64,000 bases of DNA, taken from the NCBI GenBank assembly GCA_026928255.1, contig JAIXKJ010000008.1:349298-413297 (forward strand), given 5' to 3'. The notes under the pieces were generated by a model. It made no database searches. It saw only the letters and a list, made by a program, of their open reading frames with translations, and had not been told where the DNA came from. Both the position numbers and the translations under genes were made by a program. The stretch is from Anaerolineales bacterium. GTDB lineage: Bacteria > Chloroflexota > Anaerolineae > Anaerolineales > Villigracilaceae. This document shows positions 16,693 through 25,977 of this stretch, in pieces (position 1 is the first letter of the stretch; the number at the start of each line of letters is the position of its first letter).

Positions 16693-17844
16693 TTACAAAT
16701 CTTTGGCGAATTGCTTGCCCGATTTTTCGTCAACTTCAACGCCGTGTGCGCGCAGTTCGCGGTCGAGCAGACGGTCAATCTCTTCTTTTTCTTTATATGT
16801 AACCACGGCGATTTCATGGGCGCGGTGCAAAAGGTAAGGGAACGGATATTTTGCGCCCATGATTTTGGCTTGCTCGACCAACGCGGCGTGCAGCGCGTTC
16901 AACATCGGCGGATTAGTCGCCACCCAACGCGGGACGTCCACGCGGGCGATTTTGGGGCGCTTTTTATCGCCGACGTTTAGATAGAAAAAATGGAGCGCGA
17001 GTTCGTCTTTATATTGTTCGGCAGATTTGGCTTGCATGGCGAAGAGCGCCGAGCGCTCGCCCGCTCCCAAAATTTGACCGAAGAGCCACAGGTCGGTTGC
17101 CCCCGCCAGCGGACGAGTCTTGCGTAATGCCTTCAACTCGTCGGCGTGCGCGGAAGCGACCTCTAATAATTTGACCACCCAATTGGCGCCAGGTTTGTCC
17201 ACATAGCCGCCGACGATCATATTTTTCTCGCGCATGGCGCACAGCGCGTTCAAATAATCGCGCAGGGTTTTCTCAAACTCGCGCGCGTTTTCGTTGTCCA
17301 GCCCGCCCCACAATTCCAGTTGACCTTCGGTCAGCGCGATGACCGTCCCCGAAAAACGCTCGGACAGTTGCAACAGTTTTTTGCGCTCGGCGACGTCGCG
17401 CAGCAAAGCGATTTGACCTTCGCTGAAAGGTTCGTCGTCGAACTCGTCGAGCAGTTTGAACTCGGTGTCGGTTTCGACGATGGGGGCGCCGTCCGCGCCG
17501 CTTTGCAGGGCAATCGCGCCGACGTTGACGACGTAGTATTGCAGCGCTTCGTGGCGGTTAGGGACAATCTGCGAGCCGTCGGCGGCGATTAACGTCGAGG
17601 GGACAGAATCAGGCGCGGGGTAGAAAGCGGCGAGCGCTTCGTCCAGCGGCAGGGCGCAACGCAATTTGGCGTCCGCCTCTTTGGCGGATTCGACTTTGGC
17701 GCGCAGCGCGTCGAGTTCGTCGGAATAGGCGTTAAGCAAAGCCAGCGCTTTTTTTCGCGCGTCTTCTTTTTTGGCTTGGCGTTGCTTGGCGCCCGCGCCG
17801 CTTTGTTTGATTTGGGAGTATGCTTGTTGAAAATTGATTGGCAC
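16693..17844 (-). CDS. nurA: NurA-domain nuclease
   Basis: A 383-residue protein. LIAADGSQIVPNRH (Asp89) is the first metal-binding strand of NurA, which in archaea is a 5'-3' nuclease driven by HerA. Further acidic strands appear in TVIALTEGQLELW and MIVGGYVDKPGANWV. The C-terminal YPFPYLLHRAHEIAVVTYKE is a strongly conserved NurA block. A long N-terminal helical region precedes the domain. The start is GTG. The herA gene is 6 kb away rather than adjacent, and a HAS-barrel-like protein sits next to nurA instead. Confidence 0.83.
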   Translation of the reverse strand: MPINFQQAYSQIKQSGAGAKQRQAKKEDARKKALALLNAYSDELDALRAKVESAKEADAKLRCALPLDEALAAFYPAPDSVPSTLIAADGSQIVPNRHEALQYYVVNVGAIALQSGADGAPIVETDTEFKLLDEFDDEPFSEGQIALLRDVAERKKLLQLSERFSGTVIALTEGQLELWGGLDNENAREFEKTLRDYLNALCAMREKNMIVGGYVDKPGANWVVKLLEVASAHADELKALRKTRPLAGATDLWLFGQILGAGERSALFAMQAKSAEQYKDELALHFFYLNVGDKKRPKIARVDVPRWVATNPPMLNALHAALVEQAKIMGAKYPFPYLLHRAHEIAVVTYKEKEEIDRLLDRELRAHGVEVDEKSGKQFAKDL

Positions 17845-17952
17845 GCGAATCCGCCTTAGGGCATTTGTAAAATTCTAGTTGCGAGCAAATTATACAACAA
17901 GGGAACTTTTCAAAACGCGGCGCGTCTTATCTATAACAACAAGGAGAAAACT

Positions 17953-18684
17953 ATGCGTACCAAATATTTTGTTTTTGCGATTTTGACCGTTCTGGCGCTG
18001 ACCCTTAGCGCCTGCGGGACAACCGTCAATCAGGCGGCGCCGACAACGCCGCGCACGTTGAACGTGAACGGGATGGGCGTCGTTTACCTCACGCCGGACA
18101 TCGTGTACATCAACGTCGGCGTCAGCACGCAGAAGACTGACGCGACCGACGCCGTCAACACCAATAAGGAACAGACGACGAAGGTGATTCAAGCCGTCAA
18201 GAAATTTGGCGTGGAAGATAAAGACATCCGCACGACGAATTTCAGCATTTGGTCGAGTCCGCAGTATGATTCAAACGGACAATTGACCGGCGAAATTTCT
18301 TATTCGGTGGACAACTCGGTCAGCATTACCGTGCGCGATATTGACAAGTTGGGCGCGTTGCTCGACGCGGCAATTAATGCGGGCGCGAACAGCATTTACA
18401 GCATTCAATTTGACGTGGAAGACAAAACCGAAGCCAGCAAGCAAGCCCGCGCTTTGGCGATGACGGACGCGAAAACCGAAGCGCAAGAGTTGGCGGACGT
18501 GGCTGGAGTCGGCTTGGGCGAAATTCAAACCATCAATTACTACGAGACGTCTCCTTCGCCTTATACCGACATGGGCGGCAGAGGCGGCGGCGGGATGGAT
18601 GCGGCGGCAAGCGCGCCCGTGCCGATTCAGCCCGGTCAACTGGCGGTGAGCGTAACGGTCAGCATTACTTACGGGATTAAGTAA
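17953..18684 (+). CDS. SIMPL-domain (DUF541) lipoprotein
   Basis: A 243-residue secreted lipoprotein. The signal peptide ends in the lipobox LTLSAC (Cys21). The SIMPL domain covers about 35-240: LNVNGMGVVYLTPDIVYINV, TKVIQAVKKFGVEDKDIRTTN and ALAMTDAKTEAQELADVAGV are typical. The family is periplasmic or cell-surface and linked to oxidative stress, but no reaction is known. Ribosome site AAGGAG. It is followed by a strong terminator. Confidence 0.88.
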   Translation: MRTKYFVFAILTVLALTLSACGTTVNQAAPTTPRTLNVNGMGVVYLTPDIVYINVGVSTQKTDATDAVNTNKEQTTKVIQAVKKFGVEDKDIRTTNFSIWSSPQYDSNGQLTGEISYSVDNSVSITVRDIDKLGALLDAAINAGANSIYSIQFDVEDKTEASKQARALAMTDAKTEAQELADVAGVGLGEIQTINYYETSPSPYTDMGGRGGGGMDAAASAPVPIQPGQLAVSVTVSITYGIK

Positions 18685-18690
18685 ATTTTG

Positions 18691-18717
18691 CAGGGGCGAG
18701 TCTGGGACTCGCCCCTG
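18691..18717 (+). terminator. Hairpin after the SIMPL gene
   Basis: CAGGGGCGAGTC TGG GACTCGCCCCTG is a perfect 12-bp stem right after the stop. The T tract after it is short. Confidence 0.75.
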
Positions 18718-18770
18718 TATGATTTTGTGCAAGGTTATAATACCTCCCATCTCACCCACAGGAGCGTTTC

Positions 18771-19658
18771 ATGTTAAGAGTCGGATATATCGGTTTGGGC
18801 TTGATGGGCAAATCCATTGCGCGGAATATTTTGAAGGCGGGATTTCCGCTGACGGTGCACAACCGCTCGCGCGGCGCAGCGGACGAATTGGTCGCCGAAG
18901 GCGCTTTCGCCGCCGACTCGCCCAAAGCGCTCGCCGAACAAACGGACGTGGTTTTCACCAACCTGCCCGACTCGCCCGACGTGGAAAAAGTCCTGCTTGA
19001 CGAAGCGAACGGCGTCATCGCGGGCGCGCGGGCGGGAATGATCGTCGTGGACAATTCCACCATCAAACCCGCATCAGCGCGGACGATTGCCGCAGCGCTG
19101 AAAGCCAAAGGAGTCTTCTCGCTCGACGCGCCCGTTTCCGGCGGCGACATCGGCGCGAAGAACGGCACGCTGACCGTTATGGTCGGCGGCGAAGCCGAAG
19201 CGCTGGAAACCGTCATGCCGATTTTGCGGGCGATGAGCAAAAGCGTAACGCACGTCGGAGAAGCGGGCGCTGGTCAGGTGGCAAAGGCGGCGAATCAAAT
19301 CATGGTTGCGGCGCAGATGGTGGCGATGGCGGAATTGTTGGTCTTCGCCAAAAAAGCGGGCGTGGATCCGCGCAAAGTGACGGACGCGATCAAAGGCGGC
19401 GCGGCGCAGTGTTGGACGTTGGACGTTAAGCCGCCGCGTCTGTTTGAGGGCAACCGTCAGCCGGGCTTCAAGGCGCGGATGCAATTGAAAGACATGAAGA
19501 TTGTTTTAGAAACGGCGAAAGAATACGGCATTCCCATTTTCGCGACGGAAGAGAACACGCGCTTTTTCCAAACGATGATCGAGCAAGGCATGGGCGAATT
19601 GGACAACTCCGCCGTTGTGGGCGTTATCGAGAAATTGGCGGGCGTGGAGATTTTATAA
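18771..19658 (+). CDS. Beta-hydroxyacid dehydrogenase (3-hydroxyisobutyrate / tartronate semialdehyde reductase family)
   Basis: A 295-residue NAD(P)-dependent oxidoreductase. The nucleotide motif YIGLGLMGKSIARNILKAG begins at residue 6. The substrate block FSLDAPVSGGDIGAKNGTLT is near 120, and the catalytic lysine lies in GQVAKAANQIMVAA (about 172). The final motif is LQLKD-like (MQLKDMKIVLE). Family members act on 3-hydroxyisobutyrate, tartronate semialdehyde or related acids, and sequence alone does not decide. TATAAT at 18736-18741 and AGGAGC give a promoter with a normal leader. Confidence 0.85.
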   Translation: MLRVGYIGLGLMGKSIARNILKAGFPLTVHNRSRGAADELVAEGAFAADSPKALAEQTDVVFTNLPDSPDVEKVLLDEANGVIAGARAGMIVVDNSTIKPASARTIAAALKAKGVFSLDAPVSGGDIGAKNGTLTVMVGGEAEALETVMPILRAMSKSVTHVGEAGAGQVAKAANQIMVAAQMVAMAELLVFAKKAGVDPRKVTDAIKGGAAQCWTLDVKPPRLFEGNRQPGFKARMQLKDMKIVLETAKEYGIPIFATEENTRFFQTMIEQGMGELDNSAVVGVIEKLAGVEIL

Positions 19659-19695
19659 ATTTTCCAGCCTGCAGCCTGTAACGCAAATAATTTGA

Positions 19696-19701
19696 TAGAA
19701 T
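19696..19701 (+). promoter_or_regulatory. -10 box, 6 nt before a GTG start
   Basis: TAGAAT followed by 6 nt and the GTG at 19708, with no ribosome site. Predicted leaderless transcript of the cNMP-sensor gene. Confidence 0.6.
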
Positions 19702-19707
19702 CAAAAC

Positions 19708-21570
19708 GTGGTCGAAATCAACGAGCGAGTTCCCTTTCTTAATAAACTGCACATCTTCAGCGGGTTGGATTCAGGTCAACTGACGGAGATTGCGGCGAAA
19801 CTCGTCGTCATGCAATTTCCAAAAGGGAAGAAAATCATCAAGCGCGGCGACAAGCCCGACGGCTTTTATTTGATTTATAAAGGCAAAGTGCGAGTCAGCG
19901 CGCCGGAGAAAGGCGCGGAGCGTCAACTGGCGCTGTTGTACAACAACGACTACTTCGGCGAAGAAGCCTTGTTCGAGCGCAAGCGCCGTTCCGCTACCGT
20001 AACCGCAGACGAAGACTGCACGCTTTTGTACCTTTCCCGCGAACGATTTGCGACGTTAATTTCTCAGCATGAAAAACTTAAGCCGAATTTTCAAGTGGCG
20101 ATTCGCAGCCGCCGCTTGGCGCGTTCGACGCATTTCAAATGGCTGGGAAAAAACGAAGTCATCCATTTCATTGCGCGGCGGCACGTCCTTCTTTTATATC
20201 GCGCATTAATCGCCCCCGTCGTCGCGTTGATTCTCCCGATTTCGTTTTTCTTTTTCGGCTTTTCGCTGCAATCCGTCACGCTGATCGCGCTCGCGTGGAC
20301 TTTTCTCTTTCTCGATTTCGGCTGGGTCGTTTGGCAATGGGTTGATTGGGGCAACGACTACTTCATCGTTACCAATCAGCGCGTTGTTTGGCTGGAAAAA
20401 GTCGTCTTCCTTTACGACAGCCGCGAAGAAGCGCCGCTCGGCTCGCTGCTTTCCGTCGGCGTGGAAACCGACATGCTGGGGCGCATCTTCCACTTTGGCA
20501 ACGTCATCGTCCGCACCTTCGTCGGCCGGTTGGAATTCGACCATGTAGATCATCCCGTTCAGGCGGCGGACATGATCCGCGAATATTGGGAGCGCACCAA
20601 AACGGGCGCGACGCGCAGTCAAATGGATTTAATGACCGACGCCATCAAACAAAAACTGGGGCTGCCGCTGGACAAACCGCCGAAACAGGAACTCGCGCCC
20701 GTTACGCCAGTGGACGAAGAGAAAATCTCGAACACGCCGCTTTGGCTTTTGGCGCTGCAAAGCGTCTTTCAACTGCGGCTTGAAGACGGCGGCAAAGTCA
20801 TCTATCGCAAGCATTTGTACATTTTAGTCGTCCACGCTTGGAAGCCGTTGCTGACCTTTCTCGGCGCGTTGGGCTTGCTCCTCTGGCGAATTTCCTACAT
20901 CGCGCGTTCGGAAGAAGTTTCCTTCTTTCACGTCAACCAATCCGGCTGGAACGTCCCCGACGCGATTTCTTCCATTATCTTCTTCGCCTTTCTGCCCATT
21001 GCGTTTTGGCTTTGGTACGAATACGAAGATTGGCGCAACGATATTTTTATGGTTTCGCAAGACGAAATTTTTGACATTGATAAAAAACCTTTCGCGCAAG
21101 AAGAACGCCGCTCGGCGCAGATTGAAAATATCCTCAGCACCTCTTATTCGCGCGACGGAATCGCCGCCAATCTCTTCAACTTCGGGACGGTGAAAATTAC
21201 CGTCGGCGGGACGCAACTGGCGTTTGAAAACGTGATGGACCCCGCCGCCGTTCAAGCGGACATCAACCGTCGGCGTTCGGCGCGCATTGCGAAAAAGAAC
21301 GAGAACGCCGGCTCCGAAGACCGCGAGCGCTTTGCGACGTGGATTGCGGCATATCACGAACACTTGAACGAATTTAACAAAAACTTCGCGCCGCCTGCGG
21401 AAGACGTTGACACGACGCGCCCGACTCCCACTGGCGCAAACGTCGCGCATCAAGGCAACTTGCCGATTCTCGACGACACGCACAGCCTCAACGACAACTT
21501 CGGCGGCTCGGATTTATACGACCACGACATTTACGGCGATGAAGGCTACGGTCGTCATCACGGCGGGTAA
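19708..21570 (+). CDS. Cyclic-nucleotide-binding membrane protein with duplicated bPH-like domains
   Basis: A 620-residue protein of unusual build. Residues 15-125 form a cyclic-nucleotide-binding domain (GKKIIKRGDKPDGFYLIYKG, YFGEEALFERKRRSATVTA). Two membrane segments follow (about 165-210), then a bacterial PH-like domain (WGNDYFIVTNQRVVWLEK ... VGVETDMLGRIFHFGNVIV). The unit then repeats: two membrane segments (about 380-435), then WRNDIFMVSQDEIFDIDK ... ILSTSYSRDGIAANLFNFGT. The C-terminus is polar. It probably senses cAMP or a similar ligand at the membrane; the output is unknown. GTG start, leaderless. Confidence 0.75.
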   Translation: MVEINERVPFLNKLHIFSGLDSGQLTEIAAKLVVMQFPKGKKIIKRGDKPDGFYLIYKGKVRVSAPEKGAERQLALLYNNDYFGEEALFERKRRSATVTADEDCTLLYLSRERFATLISQHEKLKPNFQVAIRSRRLARSTHFKWLGKNEVIHFIARRHVLLLYRALIAPVVALILPISFFFFGFSLQSVTLIALAWTFLFLDFGWVVWQWVDWGNDYFIVTNQRVVWLEKVVFLYDSREEAPLGSLLSVGVETDMLGRIFHFGNVIVRTFVGRLEFDHVDHPVQAADMIREYWERTKTGATRSQMDLMTDAIKQKLGLPLDKPPKQELAPVTPVDEEKISNTPLWLLALQSVFQLRLEDGGKVIYRKHLYILVVHAWKPLLTFLGALGLLLWRISYIARSEEVSFFHVNQSGWNVPDAISSIIFFAFLPIAFWLWYEYEDWRNDIFMVSQDEIFDIDKKPFAQEERRSAQIENILSTSYSRDGIAANLFNFGTVKITVGGTQLAFENVMDPAAVQADINRRRSARIAKKNENAGSEDRERFATWIAAYHEHLNEFNKNFAPPAEDVDTTRPTPTGANVAHQGNLPILDDTHSLNDNFGGSDLYDHDIYGDEGYGRHHGG

Positions 21571-21592
21571 AATCAACTTTACGAGGAAAGAA

Positions 21593-22111
21593 ATGACAAT
21601 AAAAAATATCGTCCACTTGCCCGAACCCATTTTGCGGAAGAAGGCAAAAGCGGTTACGGAATTTAACAAAGAGTTGCAAACCTTAATTGACGACATGTTC
21701 GAGACCATGCGCGAAGCGCCGGGCGTCGGGCTGGCTGCGCCGCAAATTGACCTTCCGTTGCGGCTGGCAGTCGTCGAGTACCTCGCAGACGAAGAAGCGC
21801 CCGAAGACGAAGATTCTGAAAATCCGCCGAAGAAGAAACAATACATTTTGATTAATCCCGAAATCGTTCACGCTTCCGAAGAAAAGGTTTTGGGCGTGGA
21901 AGGCTGCCTTTCCATTCCGGGCATTCTCGGCGAAGTGGAACGCCATGAGGCGATTCAAGTCAAAGGGTTGAATCGGCACGGGAAACCGGTTAAGTTCAAA
22001 GTCAAAGGGTGGACGGCGCGCATCTTCCAACACGAGATGGATCACCTCGACGGCGTGCTGTTCACCGATAAAGCCGTCCGCGTTTGGCAGGCAAAAGAAG
22101 AGGAAGAGTAG
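21593..22111 (+). CDS. def: Peptide deformylase
   Basis: A 172-residue metalloenzyme that removes formyl from nascent proteins. All three motifs are intact: GVGLAAPQ (44-51), EGCLS with Cys105, and QHEMDHLDG with His147, Glu148 and His151. An acidic insertion (ADEEAPEDEDSENPPKKK, about 65-82) is longer than usual. I start at the ATG at 21593 because it has an ACGAGGAAAG ribosome site and the motif order fits. Upstream in-frame codons overlap the previous gene. Confidence 0.95.
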   Translation: MTIKNIVHLPEPILRKKAKAVTEFNKELQTLIDDMFETMREAPGVGLAAPQIDLPLRLAVVEYLADEEAPEDEDSENPPKKKQYILINPEIVHASEEKVLGVEGCLSIPGILGEVERHEAIQVKGLNRHGKPVKFKVKGWTARIFQHEMDHLDGVLFTDKAVRVWQAKEEEE

Positions 22112-22140
22112 CGGTTCGTTGACAGTCAACCATTTTTTCA

Positions 22141-23346
22141 ATGTATCTAAAACGCCTTTCGCTTTCTAATTTTCGCAGCCTCACCCGCTTGGACGCCGAC
22201 TTGCCCAAGCGGGCGGTTGTTTTGGTCGGGCAAAACGCGCAGGGGAAAACGTCCGTCCTCGAAGCGATTTATTTTTTGGCGGCGTTCACTTCTTTTCAAA
22301 CGCACGCAGACCGGCAAATCGTCAACTTTCACGAGGCGAAAAATCCGCTGGCGGTAACGCGCCTCGTCGCGGACTATCAGCGCGGCAAAGGCAAACACCG
22401 CCTCGAAGCGCGGCTGATTCTCGAACCGAGCGGCGCGACCGGCCAGCGCTTGCGGAAAGAGATTCTGCTCGACGGAGTCAAGCGCCGCCCGAACGACGCG
22501 GTCGGTCATTTCAACGCCGTGCTCTTCGCGCCGCAAATGTCGCAGATTATCGAAGGCGCGCCCGAAGAGCGCCGCCGCTACCTCAACCTCGCGTTGGCGC
22601 AAGCCGTCCCCGCTTATGCGCGGACGTTGAGCGAGTATTCGCAAGCGCTGACTCAACGCAACGCCCTGCTCAAAGCCTTAGGCGAAAACGGCGGAAGCGC
22701 GAATCAACTCGACGTGTGGGACGAAGCGCTGGTCAAGTTTGGGGCGCAAATTATCCTTTGGCGCATTCAAGCCGCGCAAGAGATTGAACGCTTCGCGGCG
22801 CGCATCCATCACGAGTTAACGCGCGGCGCAGAAATTCTGCGCCTCGCGTACGAGCCAGCCTACGACCCGCTGCCCGCGCCAAACGGGCAACTCGGCTTGA
22901 AACTCGACGCGGCGCTTGACCGCTCCGCGCTGGATTTGAAAGACATTCAAGAGGGATTCCTCGCCAAGTTGAAGACGTTGCGCGGCGAAGAAATTGCGCG
23001 CGGCGTTACGACCATTGGACCGCACCGCGACGACCTGCGCTTCATCATCAACAAAGCCGACGCCAGCGATTACGGCTCTCGCGGACAAATCCGCACCACG
23101 CTTTTGGCGCTGAAACTCGCCGAAGTCGAATGGATGAAGGAGCGCGTCGGCGAGTACCCCGTGTTGCTGCTCGACGAAGTGATGGCGGAACTCGACGCCT
23201 CGCGCCGCGCCGACTTGTTGCGCTACATCGGCGGCGACATGCAAGTTCTGTTCACCGCCACCGACGCGGCGCTCTTTGAGCAAGGCATCATTCCAGACGT
23301 AGAAATTTGGGACGTGCAAAGCGGAGTCGTTTCGCCGAGACGTTAA
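22141..23346 (+). CDS. recF: DNA replication and repair protein RecF
   Basis: A 401-residue SMC-like ATPase that loads RecA at gaps through RecOR. LSLSNFRSLTRLDADLP begins the domain, Walker A VGQNAQGKTSVLEA is at 29-42, the signature region SRGQIRTTLLALKLAE lies near 315, and Walker B YPVLLLDEVMAELDASRR is near 340. The length is slightly above the usual 360-375. It is followed 14 bp later by yhhQ. It is not next to dnaA/dnaN in this window. Confidence 0.93.
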   Translation: MYLKRLSLSNFRSLTRLDADLPKRAVVLVGQNAQGKTSVLEAIYFLAAFTSFQTHADRQIVNFHEAKNPLAVTRLVADYQRGKGKHRLEARLILEPSGATGQRLRKEILLDGVKRRPNDAVGHFNAVLFAPQMSQIIEGAPEERRRYLNLALAQAVPAYARTLSEYSQALTQRNALLKALGENGGSANQLDVWDEALVKFGAQIILWRIQAAQEIERFAARIHHELTRGAEILRLAYEPAYDPLPAPNGQLGLKLDAALDRSALDLKDIQEGFLAKLKTLRGEEIARGVTTIGPHRDDLRFIINKADASDYGSRGQIRTTLLALKLAEVEWMKERVGEYPVLLLDEVMAELDASRRADLLRYIGGDMQVLFTATDAALFEQGIIPDVEIWDVQSGVVSPRR

Positions 23347-23360
23347 GTGTTCGTTCAAAA

Positions 23361-24077
23361 ATGCCTAACCTAAAACCCTACAAATATTTCGACCTTGTGA
23401 TGACGGCTTTCGTCGCCGTGTTGATTATCAGCAACGTCGCCTCCTCCGCCAAAATTGTGGACTTGGGGATTCGTCTCTTCGGCGTGCCGCTAGCCTTCGA
23501 CGGCGGGACTTTGCTCTTCCCGATTAGTTACGTCTTCGGCGACGTGCTGACCGAAGTCTACGGCTTCCGCCGTTCGCGGCGCGTGATTTGGGCTGGCTTC
23601 TTCGCCTTAGCGCTGACGTCCGCCGCCTTTGCGCTGATTGGCGCGCTGCCCGGCGAAGCCACTTGGCAAGCCTACGCGGGCGACGAAGTCTATCAAGTCG
23701 TCCTCGGCGGAGTCAGTTCGGGCGGCATCGTCCTCGCCAGTTTGAGCGGCTATTGGCTGGGCGAGTTCTTCAACTCGATTGTGCTGGCGAAGATGAAAGT
23801 CCTCACCGGCGGGCGTTGGCTGTGGACGCGCACCATCGGCAGCACCTTGATCGGCGAAGCGTTAGACAGCGCGGTCTTCGTCGCCGTCGCCTCGGCCTTC
23901 GGCGTCTTCCCGTGGAGTCTCTTCCTCGCGCTGACGCTGACCAACTACCTGCTCAAAGTCGGCATCGAAGTTTTATTCACGCCGCTGACCTACGCAACCG
24001 TCGCTTGGCTGAAACGCGCCGAAGACGAAGACTATTACGACCGAGAGACGAACTTCAACCCATTTGCGGGCGGGTAA
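23361..24077 (+). CDS. yhhQ: Queuosine-precursor transporter, YhhQ family
   Basis: A 238-residue membrane protein with about six hydrophobic segments. The family blocks LIISNVASSAKIVDLG, FDGGTLLFPISYVFGDVLTE and GSTLIGEALDSAVFVAVA are present. YhhQ proteins import preQ0 or related deazaguanines for queuosine in tRNA. Its position before a ribokinase, two nucleoside hydrolases and an ECF transporter raises the possibility of a wider base or nucleoside salvage locus. The ATG at 23361 was chosen because the conserved region starts there. Confidence 0.88.
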   Translation: MPNLKPYKYFDLVMTAFVAVLIISNVASSAKIVDLGIRLFGVPLAFDGGTLLFPISYVFGDVLTEVYGFRRSRRVIWAGFFALALTSAAFALIGALPGEATWQAYAGDEVYQVVLGGVSSGGIVLASLSGYWLGEFFNSIVLAKMKVLTGGRWLWTRTIGSTLIGEALDSAVFVAVASAFGVFPWSLFLALTLTNYLLKVGIEVLFTPLTYATVAWLKRAEDEDYYDRETNFNPFAGG

Positions 24078-24091
24078 ATTTCAAATTCAAG

Positions 24092-24097
24092 TACAAT
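24092..24097 (+). promoter_or_regulatory. -10 box, 6 nt before rbsK
   Basis: TACAAT followed by 6 nt and the ATG at 24104. Predicted leaderless start of the salvage operon. Confidence 0.6.
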
Positions 24098-24103
24098 AGG
24101 GAA

Positions 24104-25015
24104 ATGTCAGACATCCTCGTCGTCGGTTCGCTCAACGCAGATTTGGTCATTCGCGCGCCGCGTTTTCCGCAGCCGGGCGAAACCATCAGCGGCGAAGATT
24201 TACAGGTGATTCCTGGCGGCAAAGGCGCAAATCAAGCCGTTGCGGCGGCGCGGCAAGGCGCGCAGACCGCCCTCGTCGGGCGCGTCGGCGGCGACCAGTT
24301 CGCCCCTTTCCTCGTCCAAAATTTGCAAGCCAACCGCGTGGACGTTTCGCAAGTCCGCGCCGATTCTTCCGCCAGCGGCGTTGCGATCATCATCGTGGAC
24401 GAGAGCGGACAGAACAGCATTGTGCTTTCGCCGGGCGCCAACGCGAAGGTTGCGCCGCAAGACGTTGACCTCGCCGCCTTCCCCGACGCGCAGATTCTTC
24501 TGCTGCAATTAGAAATCCCTACGCCGACAGTTTTACGCGCCGCGCAAGAAGCCCATCGCCGCGGGCGGACGGTCATCCTCAACCCCGCGCCCGCCCAAGC
24601 GCTCCCCGCCGAACTGCTCGCCAACACGGACATTTTGATTCCCAACGAAAGCGAGCTGGAATTGCTCAGCGGCGAGTCTGTGCAAAACTTTTCTTCCGTC
24701 GAAAGCGCGGCGAAAAAAATAATGACGCAAGGCGTGAAAGTTGTCGTCGTTACTTTGGGCGAGAGAGGCGCGGCGCTGATTACGTCCGATAAAACTGAAA
24801 TTATTCCCGCTTTCAAAGTTAACGCGGTAGACACCACCGCCGCCGGCGACGCCTTCATCGGCGGGTTTGCCGCCTCGTTGCTAAAAGGCGAATCGCTGGC
24901 AACCGCCGTCCGCTACGGCAGCGCTTGCGGCGCGTTGGCGGTTTCCAAATTTGGGGCGCAACCGTCCCTGCCGACAAAAGAAGAAACAGAAAGGTTTTTA
25001 GAACAGCGTTCATGA
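24104..25015 (+). CDS. rbsK: Ribokinase (PfkB family)
   Basis: A 303-residue sugar kinase that makes ribose 5-phosphate. VVGSLNADLVIRAPRFPQPG and VIPGGKGANQAVAAARQGA form the N-terminal PfkB signature. The C-terminal signature VDTTAAGDAFIGGFAASLL carries the catalytic Asp. The next gene, a nucleoside hydrolase, overlaps its stop by ATGA, which strongly suggests that it processes ribose released from nucleosides. Leaderless start at 24104. Confidence 0.93.
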   Translation: MSDILVVGSLNADLVIRAPRFPQPGETISGEDLQVIPGGKGANQAVAAARQGAQTALVGRVGGDQFAPFLVQNLQANRVDVSQVRADSSASGVAIIIVDESGQNSIVLSPGANAKVAPQDVDLAAFPDAQILLLQLEIPTPTVLRAAQEAHRRGRTVILNPAPAQALPAELLANTDILIPNESELELLSGESVQNFSSVESAAKKIMTQGVKVVVVTLGERGAALITSDKTEIIPAFKVNAVDTTAAGDAFIGGFAASLLKGESLATAVRYGSACGALAVSKFGAQPSLPTKEETERFLEQRS

Positions 25016-25974
25016 CAAAAACTCGCATTATTCTCGACACCGACCCAGGCGCAGACGACGCGCTGACCATTCTGCTCATGCTGGCTTCCCCCGAAATTTC
25101 GCTCGAAGGCATTACCACCGTTCACGGAAACGTCCCGCTTGAAAAGACCACGCGCAACGCGCTGGCGCTGTTGGAGTTTTTCGATCGTAAAGATATTCCC
25201 GTCGCTCGCGGATGTTCTCTGCCGCTGATCAAAGCGCCGCACGTCGAAAACGACAACGTACACGGCACAAGCGGACTCGGACGAACGAACCTGCCCGAAC
25301 CGACCCTGCAACCCGTCGCGGCTCATGCGGTGGATTATTTGATTCAGCGTTTTCTCGCCGAGCCGAAAGAGTTGACTCTTTTTGCAATTGGACCGTTAAC
25401 CAACGTCGCGCTCGCCATTCGTCAAGAGCCGAAGTTCGCCGAAGCGATCAAAGAAATGGTGATTATGGGCGGCGCAATCCGCAGCGGCGGCAACATGACT
25501 CCGCTGGCGGAATTCAACATTTACGAAGACCCGCACGCGGCGCACGTCGTCTTCAACGCGGGCATTCCCATCACGCTCGTTCCGCTCGACGCGACCTATC
25601 AATGCCTGCTTTCCTCCGCCGACGTGGAACGCCTGAACCGAATCGACTCGCCCATCCCAAAATTCATCCGCGACGTAACCGCCGATTACATGGAATTTTA
25701 TTTGAAGTACGAAGGCTTTTCAGGTTGCGCGTTGCACGACCCGCTGACGTTAGCGGCGATTATCGCGCCGCAATTGCTGACGCTCGAAAGCCATTACGTC
25801 AACGTGGACATTTCGGGCGGCGTCTCCGAAGGGAAAACTTACGCAGACTTTATGAAAGTTACGAAACGCCCCGCCAATATGCGCGTCGCTCTGGACGTGA
25901 AAGGGCGCGAATTTGTCGAATTGTTTTTAGAACGCATCGAGAAGTTTTGCGCCGCAAACGCGCCGACGAGGTAA
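25012..25974 (+). CDS. Nucleoside hydrolase, first of two
   Basis: A 320-residue N-ribohydrolase (IunH family) splitting nucleosides into base and ribose. The calcium-binding block ILDTDPGADDALTILLML is at residues 6-23. VHGNVPLEKTTRNAL, TLFAIGPLTNVALAI, MGGAIRSGGNMTPLAEFNIY and the C-terminal HDPLTLAAII supply the remaining site. It starts inside the rbsK stop (ATGA), and its paralogue follows 3 bp later. Base specificity cannot be read from sequence. Confidence 0.92.
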   Translation: MTKTRIILDTDPGADDALTILLMLASPEISLEGITTVHGNVPLEKTTRNALALLEFFDRKDIPVARGCSLPLIKAPHVENDNVHGTSGLGRTNLPEPTLQPVAAHAVDYLIQRFLAEPKELTLFAIGPLTNVALAIRQEPKFAEAIKEMVIMGGAIRSGGNMTPLAEFNIYEDPHAAHVVFNAGIPITLVPLDATYQCLLSSADVERLNRIDSPIPKFIRDVTADYMEFYLKYEGFSGCALHDPLTLAAIIAPQLLTLESHYVNVDISGGVSEGKTYADFMKVTKRPANMRVALDVKGREFVELFLERIEKFCAANAPTR

Positions 25975-25977
25975 TCC

